Part shown: positions 12,850 through 24,646 of the stretch, piece by piece
How the letters are laid out: each line of letters starts with the position of its first letter
Position numbering within the stretch: position 1 is the stretch's first letter
Origin: Gaeumannomyces sp. JS-464
Taxonomy: Eukaryota; Ascomycota; Sordariomycetes; Magnaporthales; Magnaporthaceae
Direction: 5' to 3'
Length of the DNA stretch: 64,000 nt
Assembly (NCBI GenBank): GCA_002197995.1
Contig: NGZR01000001.1
Span: 1,054,001-1,118,000, forward strand
Notes under the pieces: model-generated
Database searches by the model: none
Seen by the model: only the letters and a program-made list of their open reading frames with translations
What the model was told of the DNA's origin: nothing
Made by a program: the position numbers and the translations under genes

Positions 12850-13890
12850 AGCGGCAATCGTTGCCGCCGTTATATCTTAACTCCGAATTTAAAACGCTTC
12901 CGTTTCCCGTTAATCCACCCTAACCGAAAGTGTTTTTGGTAGCACCGCGTTCGTACTTATTAGCGTAACCGCCCTCCACGCTTTTAAACCTTACGACGAT
13001 AAAAGCGATATAATAACTAAAAACCTAAACTACAATTCGAAAAATAAACGTACCGAAATGGAACCTGGTGCTTTTAATGGTAATAAGGACAAATTTATTA
13101 GCTGGGTAATCCGTTTGGCCGATAATTTTATAAAAAACGACACCACTTTTAAAAACGAGCGCAATTATATGGCAGTAATTTATGCGAACATAACGGGAAA
13201 TGCCAATTTCCTTTTCGAAGCCCGATATAACCCTTTTTCCAAAAACCCGTTCGCTAATGCGGCGGAAATGGTGGCCACATTTGCCGCTATATATTACGAC
13301 GCTTATTAACCTACTAAAACTCGAGCCGAACTTAGCAAAATAATGTACGATTTAGCCGATAAATCCATAAACATTTACCAGTTTATCGCAAAAATTAACG
13401 TGCTGGCCGACCGCGCTAATATTATTATAAAAAACGCAAAAGTATTTTTTTCGAACATATTTTACCTAACCTTAACCCCCGCTTGTTTAACGACGCCGAG
13501 AACTTTAACATTAGCTACGAAATGTTCGCCCGCAGCGTAACCGGCGCCGCTTTAGCTTAATATCGTACTTATTTGATTTAAAAGGAAAAACAAGCAAAAA
13601 CCCTAAAAAAGATAACAAACGTCGCGAGCGCCGTGGGCGCAAAATCCGCATTCCCGACGTGTTTAAAAATAAAGCCCTTAAAAAAAACGCCGATTTGGCC
13701 ACGCCTAAAACGAACGGCGTTTGTTACGTTTGCGGCGGATAAAGCCATTTAGCACGAAATTGCCCGGAAAAAAAAAATCGCCGTTATTTTCCGCCGTTTT
13801 AAAGCAAACGGAGCACTGCTTAATAACGAGGATAGCGATTTAAGCACTAGCGAGTTTATTTCGTCGTGCTCGGCATGCGAGTCGAAAAAC
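12850..13890 (+). pseudogene. gag of the chromodomain Gypsy element
   Basis: The open stretch 13,058-13,309 reads ...GAFNGNKDKFISWVIRLADNF, the typical start of fungal Gypsy gag, and 13,343-13,440 continues it in frame after a stop. Near 13,722-13,767 the shifted frame reads CYVCGG then HLARNCP, a CCHC zinc knuckle (C-x2-C-x4-H-x4-C) with a TAA in place of one residue. Gag would package the element's RNA in virus-like particles. Frame shifts (near 13,440) and stops inactivate it. Confidence 0.8.
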
Positions 13891-13899
13891 TAAATCGAC

Positions 13900-16800
13900 C
13901 GCCGGAAGTTTCCTCGGCGGTTTAAATGCTTAACGTAGCTAAAATCGGTAATAAAAGTTAACCTTTTTTCCTTTTTAAAGCGCAGTTTTAACGTAGCGGT
14001 TTTGGAATCAATTTTAAAGCATTTTGTAACATTAAAGCTATAGCCCATTTTTTTACTAATTATAAAACAGCCGCTTTTGCTAAAAAGCATTTTGGAGCTA
14101 AGGTTAAACGGTTATTTCGATTTATTTCCTTTTTCGATTTTCGTAATTTCCTAATAACGGAGGTTATTTACATTTTCGTCGCCATTTTCGAGATAAACGG
14201 CCGCCGTTTCGTCGATTAGGAATTTTGGATCGCAAATACTGGTTACGACATTTTTATAGGATTGCTTTAGCTAGCAAAAAAAAACCTTTTTTTCCGCTCG
14301 TTAAAACGGGAAATTATTTGGCTTAACACTTTGCCTAATAATACTAAGTTTTCCCCGGCCATTACCATTTCCCCGTTTAACGGTCGTTTTAACGCCGTAG
14401 CTTAACGTAATGCTTAACGGCGAAATCGCTTAATAAATTAGCAAATTAAAAAGGAACGTTAATCGCGTTAAATTTAAGTTATCCTTACTAACCCGAAACG
14501 GTAACGGCAACTTTAATCGCATTCCAAATTTGTAACCTTTTTTCTCCCTTCGCCGACGGAAATCCAAGTTTTTTAAGCCCAGATTAAAAACGACCCCCGC
14601 TAAAAAAGGTGGAAGTTTTTGCCTTTTTTAACGCCCCGGTCCCTTTTAAAAGCCCCGAGTTTACCGTTCGGATTTAGGCAATTTCGGTTAAGCTTTAGCG
14701 GATTTATTTTAACAAACCGATTCCTTTTTTACCGACGAGGACTTTAAGCATATTAAGCTCGTTCGAAGCCTAATTCCCTCGGAAATCGCTTATTTAAAAG
14801 GGTTTTTTTTTTAAAAAAGCTTTTATTAAGCTCCTACCGAGTCGACCTAGGCACGACGTAATCCTCGAGCTAGAAAGGCTTTTAAAAGGATCGCCGCTTG
14901 CCTACCGGACACCTTTTTCGATGCTCCTATTCGAAAAACAAACTACCGACGAACTTTTCGCCTTTAGTTTTATCGAGCTTTATATAATTAACAAACCTGC
15001 TTTAAACCTTTTCGTATTAAAATTACATTTAAACGAACGGCGTTTTTGTTAAAACTACCGCTGGATAAACAAATTCCTTAAATCCCGTTTCGTTTTAACG
15101 CTTAATATTAACGGCACGATTACTAAATGCGGCAAAGCCAAAAAACTGTTTAAGGTTAACATTATTCGCGCGTTTAACCGACTATTAATAGCGGTAAAAT
15201 TACGGTATTTAACAGCTTTCCGAATACGTTAAAAAACATTCCAATGGAAAGTCCTCCTTTTCGGATTTAAAATCGGCTTAACTTAGTGGTAGGCTTTTAT
15301 TAACGTTTAGTTAAACGAGCTTTTAAACGTTTTCGCAAACGCGTACGTTAACGACGTTTTAATTTATTCGGAAAAGTTTAACGAGGTTACGTATTAAGCC
15401 TAAATTAAAAAGGTTATTTACCGGTTAAACTAAGCCCACTTTTAAAAAGATATTAAAAAAAGCCGGTTTAACGCTACGATTATGGAATATTTAAGCCTGG
15501 TTATCGAAATAAGCTAAAACGTCCGGATAAACCCCGCCAAAATAACCGCTATTACCAATTAAAAATTTAAAAATTTTATTAACAAATCCGCGGTTAAATC
15601 GTTTTTAAAATTATGCAATTACGTACGATTATTTTATCATTACGCGAGCGATTTTGCCGAACCTTTAACACGTTTTTTTAAAAAAAACGCGACTTTTAAA
15701 ATAGGACCTAAATAAAAAAACGCTTTTAAGAAAATGAAAAAGCTGGTTACCAAAACCCCGGTTTTAACGTTTTTTACCCCAAAATTCCTAACCCGAATCG
15801 AGGCCGACGCGTTACGCAACGCTACGGGAAAAGTTGTTTAATAATAATAAAAAACGGAATTTAAAAGCCAGTGGGCTATTTTAGCAAAACCATATCCCTA
15901 GCCGAACGAGCGTACCCGATTTAAAACCGAAAACTTTTCGCCGTTATCCAAACGTTTAAGCATTTCGAAGCTAAATTATAGGGATCGAAAATCACTATCG
16001 TTACGGATTATTAAGCTTTTATCCACTTTATAACCAAATAGCGGCTCGGCGTCCGCCAAGTAAGGTAAAACGCGTATTTCGCTAACTTCGACTACTGGTT
16101 TTAATACCGCCGAGGCTAGGAAAACGTCGTTATTAACGCCTTATCGCGGAAAACGGTTAAATCGCCCACGGTTAAAGCCCGAAAAGCAAAAAAGCGTTGC
16201 TTTACGCTCGTCCCATTTGAAAAAGTCCTAAGCCCAGCCTAAAATTTACCCGAACCTGCTCCGGTTTAAATCCAAACGATTACCGCGACGATTTAAAACT
16301 TTTACGAGGTTAACCTCGCCGAACTCGTGCGGCTCGAAAACACTCGGCAAGGTTTAGGTTACTAGGAAGGCCGGCTTATAGTACCACCCCTAACGATAAA
16401 CGGAAAAATTGCCTTTCGCACCGCACTTATCCGCGAAGCCCACGCGTTCCCGATCTTTACCTACGGCGGTTAAAACAAAACCATCCGCCTTTTTAAAAAA
16501 AACTATTTTTAAAAAGGCATAAACAAAAACATTCGCCGATATGTTAATAATTGCTACGAATGCCACCGTAATAAGTCCAAACATAATAAAACACTTGGCT
16601 TATTACATCCATTGCCCGTCCTTAAAGTCGTTTGGGAACAAATCGCTATCGATGGCAAAAACATGCCGAAAAACGACTATAGCTATAACTATATTTAGGT
16701 TTTCGTTTGCAAATTTAGCAGGATTAAATGCACGTTTTTAAGCTACAAAACCGATACCGCCGAAATCCTCGCGATGCGGTACTACCGGCAATTGTACCGT

Positions 16801-17500
16801 ATTTTAGGTTGCCTTTCCGTTTGGCTGTTAAATAACGCAGGTTTTTTTATTTTTAAGTTTTTCGCCACGCTTAACAAACTTACAAGCATAAAGCATCGTT
16901 ACGGCAGCGCTTTTTACTTTTAAACCTAAGGTGCAGTCGAGATTACTAATGCTAAACTGGATTAACAGTTACGGTTTTACGTAAACAAGTACTAAAAGCA
17001 GTGGAGCGTGCACCTTCCCGCTTTCGATTTCGCTTATAACGCCGCATAGCACTCGTTTTTAGGCATAGCCCTTTTAAAAGTCCTATTGGGCTGCGAACCT
17101 CGGAACCCGCTATTTTAAAAACTGCTTCCAGCCGACGTTAAGAACGAACGATAACAAAAAGCTTTGGAACTGGTAAATTAAACCAAAGTCGTGCAGGACT
17201 TGGCTTACGGCAACGCTTTAGCCGCGCAAAAAGCCCAAAAAATCCAGGCTAACAAAAAGCGACGCCCGGTGGACTTTAAGGTCGGCGACTCGGTATTCGT
17301 CCGGAAAAAGGGTTTTACAATTGCAGCGCCCACAACCCGCTTAAACTTTTAATACGCCGGCCTATGGAAATGTTAGAAAAACGGCTACAATTTCGTCCTC
17401 GAGTGCTACCGGGATATAAGGGCTCGAATCTTTTCCACGCAAATCGATTTCGCAAGTTTCCGAACGATTTTTTACCGCAATAGCATTAAAAGCCGGAACC
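13900..17500 (+). pseudogene. pol (RT, RNase H, integrase) of the chromodomain Gypsy element
   Basis: RT text runs from about 14,820 to 15,450. The catalytic box reads YVNDVLIYS at 15,344-15,370, where Gypsy enzymes have Y-L-D-D; the first Asp is Asn. The RNase H area follows at about 15,700-16,050. The integrase HHCC finger is visible at about 16,440-16,590 (HAFP...; CYECHRNKSKHNKT), then the core through about 17,000 and a GPY-like module near 17,270-17,460 (RPVDFKVGDSVFVRK). Stops occur every few tens of codons, mostly TAA. Confidence 0.82.
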
Positions 17501-17515
17501 TCTAAAAGATATTAA

Positions 17516-17797
17516 CGGCGAGCTAAAATGGGAAGTCGATAAGATATTGGCATCCCGAGTTACTGGTAAAGCAAAAAAGCTGCAATACCAGATTAGCTGG
17601 AAAGGATGCGACCCCGACGACGAATGGCATTTAGCAAAGAACTTTAAAAACGTTGCCACCGCGTTGGAAACGTTCCACTTGAAATACCCAAAAGCCGCAG
17701 GACCGCCGGTTAACCTGCAAGACTGGATTAAAACGCAGCAAAAGACGGGTATCCGAAGGATCGGGACAATGATAACGTGGCAAAACATGTGGGAGTA
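17516..17797 (+). pseudogene. Chromodomain at the C-terminus of the Gypsy integrase, still open
   Basis: From 17,527 the frame reads EVDKILASRVTGKAKKLQYQ, then ISWKGCDPDDEWHLAKNFKN, ending TWQNMWE and a stop at 17,796. This is a chromodomain: beta strands with the aromatic-cage region (Y-Q-I-S-W-K-G) and the E-W-H...F-K-N helix. Chromodomains on retrotransposon integrases are known to guide insertion into methylated-histone heterochromatin. This fits its location inside a dense transposon block. The segment is far less mutated than the rest of pol. It lacks its own start and was the tail of pol. Confidence 0.88.
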
Positions 17798-17873
17798 ATA
17801 AAAAAAAGGCCAACACGGCATAAATAAAACCTCGAGCACCGCGTACGCGATACTCGGGCTTGAAAGGGGGTAG

Positions 17874-18088
17874 TGTAACGGCCCAGGGCAGTTCACCGCA
17901 CGCCGCAGGCATTTACGTAAGCACGCGCCGCGGAATAGCCCGTGCGATAAGACGCCGCGCCGCTTTTTTACCGCATCGCGCCTTCGGCGCGCCGCGCCTT
18001 TTTTCCCTTTTCCCTCCCCATAGAAGAGTTTTTCGTCCATAGCATTAATTGAACCTGGCTGCGAAGCCTACTCGCCTTGATCGTAACA
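17874..18088 (+). repeat. 3' LTR of the chromodomain Gypsy element
   Basis: It begins TGTAACGGCCCAGGGCAG, ends TTGATCGTAACA and is 215 bp, equal in length to the 5' LTR. The direct duplication GCAAC follows at 18,089. Confidence 0.95.
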
Positions 18089-19660
18089 GCAACTTCGGCT
18101 TTAAAAAGGGCCATTTAATGCATTACCGAACTCGTCCCTTTCGCAAACTAATCCACAGCCGCTAACATCGGTGTTGGAAAGTTGCTCCGGTAATTAAAAA
18201 TTCGAGTTTTAATATATTCGAATTGCAAAGTTGCTATTTTAGCTGTTCGGGGCGTTTTAAAGGTCCAAAGTTCGGGGTCGCTTAAAGGCGTTTTCGGGAA
18301 AGTTAAAGTCCGTAGCTTTACATCCAGCTTTTCCAAAACTAAATCCGGATTAAAAAGAGCAAAGCTAGCCTTTTAAAAACCTTTTTAAATATTTCCTTCG
18401 GTTATAAAATCGAAAAATGCCGTTTTAAACGCCGAAAGGAACTCGACTTTAATTACGTAATTAACGTGTAACTTTATTAGGTTTTCGATTTTTTAACCGT
18501 ACGCCTTTTTTAAAAAGCCGAAACATTTAACGTTAAGCGGCTAAAAGAAGTAAAACGAATGCGAAAGTATGCAAAGCGTAATAATGTTATGTTTTTAGCA
18601 ATAAAGCTCGAAATCCGTTAAATGGTGGCTTTCGTGTCCGTTTAACACTAACAAACGATAAGGGCCTTTTGCGCGCGATGCAATATGTTTATCGAAATGC
18701 TAAATCCATTTTAAGCCGAGCTCGTTCGTAATCCACCCGTTAATATTCGTTAAAATGACCTAATCGCGTGGAAAGCCGGTTTTCGAGTACTAATTAGCCA
18801 AATAGTACTGCCTTTTAACGATAATAAAAAAAGGATCGCTAAACCGCAACAGTTAACCTTTTAAATAACTATAGCCTATTCCCGGTTGCTAAGTTAAACC
18901 AGTTTTGCTTTATTACGGCTTTCCGATGTTGTAATAACCATAACGGCGGCGATTATGCTTATAAGAAAGCCGGTTTCGTCGAAATTGTAAATGTCGTTAT
19001 TTAAAATGCTATATTTGGCTATAGTGTTCCGTATAAAGTTAAATTAGGCAAAAACGAGCTTGGGATTTTCGCATTTGGCCTTTTGGTAATCGTACTTTCA
19101 AATCCAACGCGTACCGAGTTTTAAGCAGCGTTTAACGAACTTTTCGACTTAGCACTTACCGACGGCGCGCGCGTTGCGTTCGGCAAGTAATCGGTTAGCT
19201 ATATTTTTAACACTAAAATGCCGGGGAGGGAATGCGCGAAAATCCAACTTAAATATGTATTTAATAAGCGCCTTTTTTTGGATTTCGTTAATTTCCGAAA
19301 GTTGGGCTTGCTATCGCATCGAGCAAGTCGGCCGCGACGTCGGTCGCTTGATGTAAAAATGGGGATATTATAAAGCTTTGTTGCAATACGGGTGTTAAGC
19401 TTCGAATTATTTTTCATTGCTTTAAAAGTAAAAATTATTTTAGATTTTTTAAATAACGAATTTATCGCGTTTGTGTTAAAATATGTAGGTGGGAAATTAA
19501 TAAAACGCGTCGCGTTTAAAATTGTTCGACTTGGTAATGTGTTCGACTCGGTGATAAAACACGTTAGCCGAGTTAGCAAAGGTGTTAAAAATCGCGTTTA
19601 ATATAAAATTTCGTTATAACCCACTTGTTAATATAGTTTACTCGCTAATAAACCATGTTA

Positions 19661-19813
19661 GCGTAAACGACTTTTTTTTTTTATTTATAAATTATTACTT
19701 ATAAAATTTAAAATAGCTTTTGCATTTAGTAAAAAACGTTTTAAATTTACTGTTTTCGCTTTTATAAAAGTTTAACGAAAAAAACGTATATGTATAAACC
19801 GCGATAAACGTAA
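19661..19813 (-). pseudogene. Gypsy-1 gag start and leader (element 'D'), right of the foldback insertion
   Basis: The gag interrupted at 11,448 resumes here: GCGTAAACGACTTT at 19,661 matches GCGTAAGCGACTTT at 47,501 in the intact copy. Reading on the minus strand, the leader between the LTR and gag lies next to 19,813. Confidence 0.75.
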
Positions 19814-20256
19814 TGTTATAAACAAGCTTTTGCTTTTAAAGTAAGGCTGTTTAAAAAAGGTGTTTAAAACAGTACGCTTATTAAAAGGTTTAATAAACTT
19901 GGTAATAATAGTTTAATTGCTTATTTAAAAAGGTGCTTTAAAGCTAATTTAAGTTAACTAATATCGAAGTTTTAATTTAAACTATTTAAAATAAAAGGAA
20001 ATTTATCTTTTATATTTATAAAGTTCTTTTTATTTTTACTAGTTTTAAATTTATAGCTTTATTTAAAGTTTTTACAAATTACAAATCCTTTTTAAATTTA
20101 TTACTTTGTTTTAAGTTTTTACAAATTTATAAATCCTTTTTAACTTACGTAATTCTATTTAGTTATACAACTTTTATTTTTAATGTAAGCGGGGTAAGCG
20201 TACTATTTAAACCTTTTTTTACTTTATATTTTAAAATTTGCATACTAGTTGTAACA
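19814..20256 (-). repeat. Gypsy-1 LTR shared by two minus-strand bodies (D and A)
   Basis: The 443-bp LTR starts (minus strand) at 20,256 with TGTTAC/ACTAG-type text and ends at 19,814 (plus strand TGTTATAAAC). It aligns with 47,884-48,311 and 25,965-26,408. To its left lies the gag/leader of element D, as expected for a 5' LTR. To its right lies TTAGGTTTTCC (complement of a polypurine tract), the same sequence that follows the 3' LTR of copy B at 39,667. So the one LTR is 5' LTR of D and 3' LTR of A. Confidence 0.8.
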
Positions 20257-20589
20257 TTAGGTTTTCCTTTTTAAACCAAATCCTTTTAGCTATATTTTAT
20301 TACCCCGCTTTTCGTTAATTAGTAAGTATTTTCCTTTTTTACCATCCTTTTCCTTTTTTTTTAACTAACGAACTGTTTAGTCGAATGCGAAAACGTCCTT
20401 TTGTTAAAAAAAAACTTTTTAGCGTAAAAACTTATTTGCTTAAATCTTTTTTTCTTTTATTAAAATGCTTTTTTACTTTTTTTATTACGAAATTTTAAAG
20501 CGTAAAAAGTGTAAAGCCTTTTTTTAAAACTCGTTTTAGTACGTGGAATGCCTCGGCCAAAACCGTTTAAATTGCGACATTTTAAACCT

Positions 20590-20830
20590 TTCCCCCGTTT
20601 AACTTCGAAAAATCAGGAAGCAGCACGTAAAACTAAAAGCCGAGTTAAAAACCGAAAAGGAAAAGCGCCGTGCCGTAAAACGGGAGCTTTTAGCTTTTAA
20701 TACTCGTATTAAACGCTTAAAAACGCAAAAAAAATGTAGTTCGAAAAAAAATACGCGCAATTCGGCGCGGTATTAACGTCGTAAAAAAGCTGGAACGGGT
20801 GGAACGAAAAAAAGCGGTAAAAAAAGTTAA
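20590..20830 (+). other. Antisense coiled-coil reading frame in Gypsy-1 body A
   Basis: Opposite to the element's own direction, the plus strand reads a Lys/Arg/Glu-rich heptad-like text: KLKAELKTEKEKRRAVKREL, then (after a frame slip) IRAIRRGINVVKKLERVERK. Copy B has the counterpart at 39,990-40,243. The two differ by transitions and frame slips but keep the motif R-A-(I/M)-R-R-x-I-N-x-(V/I)-K-K-L-(E/K)-R. I do not know a function. It could be an antisense ORF carried by the family or a remnant inserted in the ancestor. Confidence 0.4.
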
Positions 20831-22782
20831 ACAAATTCCCACTTTGTTTTTTAATTCGCTTTTTCCCGAGCTTTTTTCGCTATTTTTAAGCTAGGCCGAT
20901 TTTAAAGTTGCTTACGACCCGAGTTTTTTAACTTTGCTTAGTTTTAATAAATTATTTTAACGTAAGCGTTTCGAGTTTAAATCCGAGTTTTAATATAAAA
21001 GTTAACTTTTTTTTAAAACTTTCCGTTAATATTTTTTAAAAGCTTTTAGCGTTTTTTAAAGTTTGTTTTTTCCTTTTAAATGCTTTCCTCGATTTTATAC
21101 CTTGCTTATTTAATTAAATAATGCTTAATCCTGTTAATTACATGCTTATTTAGGATTTTTTTAATTTAGTACTTTTATTTTAGGTTGACTTTTATTAACT
21201 TATTTGTTAATCCACGCAATTTAACGCGTGTAGTTAAAAAGGGCCCACGCTTCGTAAAGCCGCAAGCTTACGGGCCGTGCGCTCCTACGAGCTTATAAAA
21301 GGGGATTTTATAATCCCTTTTTTATAATTAAATTCCTAAACAAACATGCATTACTACAAACATTAGTTCCAAATTTATAAATTTTTATTTTTTCCTTTTA
21401 AAAGATTTCCGTGCTTATAAAAGTACCACTCCTACTAACATTATCGCTTTTTATGCTAAATGGTGCTAATTTAAATAAGGAAACGTAAAAAACTGGGTAG
21501 GACTTTATAATTAGTAGTAATCGAAGTTCGTAATTAACGTTCGAAATTTTTTTTAATACTTTAAATAGTCCCAGTTTTTTATAGTTTAATTTACCGTTTA
21601 ATCGTTTTGTTTTAATATTGCGTTAAAAAAGATAAACCTTATCCCCTTTTTTAAAAGTCGGTTTTTTAATTTTTATTTTATTAGTTTAAATAAATATACG
21701 TAATCGTAATTTTTCGAGCTTTGTTTAAAATTGTTTATGTAATTTGGTAAGTTTTTTTTATTTGTAACTCCGTTATAAAAGCGTGTTTTTCTGCTTTAAG
21801 TTTTCCGTACGTTATTAACGTAAACCCGTAATTTGCGTAAAATGGCGTAGTTTTTATACTTTCGTATACCGAGTTATTATACGCGAATTATGCTATAAAA
21901 AGTAATTATACCCAGTTATTTTATTTATAATTAACGTAATAACGTAAATACTATTTTATAGTTTAATTCGTTTGTTTTATTTGCTTATCCGTTTAAATAT
22001 AATAAGTTATTAATAAAAAGTGCTTTGCTTTTAAATTAGCCGTAATTTTTTTTTAAAATTTGTTTGTAAATAGCTTATTTTTATCCGTAATAAACGGTTT
22101 AACGTTTCGTATTCCGCTATTACGTTTTTAATAAAAACGTACGTTAACTTTTTAACCTTACTACTTTTTTATATAATAGGAATAAAGCGTATTTCGTAAA
22201 CTTGTTTATTATTATTAAAATGCTATTATATTAAATATGCGTTATAAACTCCCGTAATTTAAATAGTTTAACTATAAAACTTATAATAACTTTTTACAAT
22301 GCTTTATTAAACGCTAATAAGGGTTATAACAATTTATAAAGTTTGTATTTGCTGGTTTTGTTTTTTGCGCAGCTTTACAATTTTTAATTGCTTAATGCAT
22401 TTCGGCCCGGGTTTTTATAAACTAGTAATATTACTAAAACCGTTTCCAAGTTTTAATTACCTTTTAATATTTATAAGCCAATTGCTAATAAATTTGTTAA
22501 ATTTTTTTAAAAGTTTACCTTTTTTATTTGCTTATTTTAACTAACGTCCGCTATGCTGGAATTAAAAATTTATTTAGCTTTTTAGTTAAAATTATCCGAG
22601 TTTATTTTAATATATCGACTTTATAGTTTAATCGTCGGTTAAAAGCATTTACCTGTTCGTTTTCCGACTTTTTCCGGTATTCGATCTAAATGTCGTAATT
22701 TTAAAAAAACTCGTTTTATCGAATTTATCGTTTGTTTAAATTTTTGCTAATAGTAAAGTGTAATAAATTTTTATAATTCGTA

Positions 22783-24646
22783 TAACGTAATCCATTAGTA
22801 AGCGACATACATTAATAAGCGACACACGAATCGCGAAAACGCGACACGTTTTTTTTTGCTTCCAATTTCTCCACCAACAAGCATAGCAAACCAAAACAAC
22901 GAAAGCCGATTAATTCTCGCTTTTTAAGCTTTACGATCGAACTTTAAACTAAGCATCCGGGCCGCCGCTAAAATCTATTCGGTTACGTTCGCCACTTTCG
23001 CTAAACGAAAGCGCGGCCGGCCTGCTCGACGCGACACTATGCCTAAATTACGAAAATTAACGGAATCCGAAAAGGAAGCGCTTGTTAAATACATATTTAA
23101 GCTGGATTCCCGCGCGTTTCCTCCCCGGCCTTTTGGTATTAAAAATATGGCCAATTAACTGCTCGCCGAACGCGACGCGAACGCCGTCGGCAAATGCTAG
23201 GTTAAAAGGTTCGTTAAACGCCGCCCGGAGCTCGGCACGCGTTAAATTCGAAAGTACGATTACCAAAAAGCCAAATGCGAAAATCCCAAGCTCGTTTTTG
23301 CCTAATTCGACTTTATACGGGATATTATGGCCAAATATGGCATTTTAAATAACGATATTTATAACTTCGACGAAACTGGTTTTTTTATAGGCATAATCGC
23401 CGTTATTATAATTATTACAATATCGAAAGGTCGTGGTAAAGCAAAGCCAATCCAGCTTAGCAATCGGGAATAAGCTATAGTTATTCAAAGGGTTAACTAT
23501 TGCGGCTAAGCGATCCGTTTTTTTTTATCGTTAAAAGGTAGTACCATTTAGCCAATTGGTATTTAAAAACCGACTTTTTACGCGATTAGGTCATTTTAAC
23601 GAGTTCCAACGGGTGGATTACGAACGAGCTCGGTTTAAAATGGATTCGGCATTTTAATAAACACATTGCAGCTTGCAAAAAAGGGTCCTATTGTTTGTTA
23701 ATGCTTAACGGGCATAAAAGCTACCACTCGACGGATTTTAAATTTTATTGCTAAAAACATAACATTATTACGCTTTGCATGCCTTTACAGTCGTTTTACT
23801 TTTTTTAACCGCTTAATGTTAAATGCTTTAACCCGTTAAAAAAAGCGTACGGTTAACAAGTCGAAAACCTAATAAGGTTATACGTTAACCACGTAACCAA
23901 AATCGAGTTCCTTTCGGCGTTTAAAGCGGCATTTTTTAACTTTATAACCGAAAAAAACATTTAAAAAGGTTTCCGAAAGGCTAGCTTTGCTTTTTTTAAT
24001 CCGGATTCGGTTTTGGAAAAGCTGAATGTAAAGCTACGAACTTTAACTCCTTTAAAAAAACCTTTAAGCGACGCCGAACTTTGGATTTTCAAAACGCTTT
24101 AAACAGCTAAGGACGCAATTTCGCAATCCGAACATATTAAAATTCGGATTTCCAATTACCGGAGCAGCTTTCCGTTACCCATGCTAACGGTTGTGGATTA
24201 ATTAACGAAAAGGGCTAAAGCAATTATGCATCGGGTTAACCTTTTAAAAGAAAAGTGCTTTAAATTACGAAAGGCGAACAAGGCATTAAGCAAACGCTGG
24301 AAGGCTAAAAAAACACGTGTTTAACTCGGACAGTTATTTATTATAAACGAAGTACGAAATGTTTTAAACCAAAAGGAGCTAAATGGATAGTTATAGCAAA
24401 AAATGCGCGATTATAAGGGTTAAAAAAGGAAGGCGACGACGACTCGTCGGCGATATGGCATTTGCGGTAAAACCGGACACAATGCGCGCATTTGCCAAAA
24501 GGATGTAAAAATGTTCGATATATACAGTTCCGAATAGTTTAAATGGATTTTTAGCGTTTTTAAGTTAGCATGCAAGTCGATTAACCGGAGGTTGGGTTTA
24601 AGTGTGTCGTTTACTAATGTGTGTCGCTTATTAATGGATTACGTTA
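22783..24646 (+). mobile_element. pogo/Fot1-type transposon P3
   Basis: 1,864 bp with long terminal inverted repeats starting TAACGTAATCCATTA and containing two tandem AAGCGACA-type motifs, mirrored at 24,600-24,646. Transposase start MPKLRKLTESEKEAL is at 23,039, followed by the helix-turn-helix region, NFDETGF with the catalytic Asp (23,362-23,382), a DDE core (LNGHKSYHS near 23,709, where the family has L-D-G-H; PLNVKCF near 23,815, where it has P-L-D-V), and the C-terminal knuckle (YGICGKTGHNARIC near 24,453-24,494). Both later catalytic Asp codons read Asn. The uninterrupted target is at 42,051-42,052. Confidence 0.92.

Larger units (their letters stand above)
12166..18088 (+). mobile_element. 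Complete chromodomain-type Ty3/Gypsy retrotransposon (chromovirus)
   Basis: A full element with 215-bp LTRs at both ends and a perfect 5-bp target duplication GCAAC (12,161-12,165 and 18,089-18,093). Gag, protease/RT/RNase H, integrase and a C-terminal chromodomain follow in the canonical Gypsy order. A purine-rich tract (GAAAGGGGGTAG) sits just before the 3' LTR. The internal part carries many stops, but the LTRs and the last 280 bp of pol remain GC-rich and readable. The LTR pair differs by roughly a dozen positions, all transitions, consistent with RIP acting on a recent insertion. It is the innermost and therefore youngest member of a four-level nest. Confidence 0.93.
11777..19566 (-). 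mobile_element. pogo/Fot1-type transposon P2, split by a chromodomain Gypsy element
   Basis: Termini are TAACGTAATTTATTACCAAG at left and the complement of TAACGTGTTTTATCACCGAG at right, followed inside by a second copy of the ACC-AAGTCGAAC motif. Excluding the nested retrotransposon and its 5-bp duplication, about 1,857 bp remain. The minus strand encodes the same transposase as P1 and P3-P6; NFDETGF is intact near 18,990-18,968 and the N-terminus lies at about 19,305. Although the body matches the other copies, these terminal repeats are different from those of P1/P4/P6. Stops and lost start codon make it inactive. Confidence 0.87.
11449..19660. mobile_element. 422-bp foldback (hairpin) element, split by pogo P2
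   Basis: Once the nested pogo P2 (11,777-19,566) is removed, 11,449-11,776 plus 19,567-19,660 form a 422-bp element that is an inverted repeat over almost its whole length. The arms are about 205 bp with a loop of about 8 bases near 11,654-11,661 (ATTGTATA ... TGTACAAT). The ends are TAACGTGGTTTATTAACGAG at left and its complement with transitions at right, the same TA-ACGTGGTTTA start used by several pogo copies. It carries no coding capacity. The empty site at 47,499-47,500 shows a TA target duplication, so it was probably mobilised by the pogo transposase. Confidence 0.85.

Noticed and set aside
17486..18040. 184-codon minus-strand frame over the chromodomain and 3' LTR
   Set aside because: It lies opposite the chromodomain and crosses the LTR border, and its composition is noise-like.
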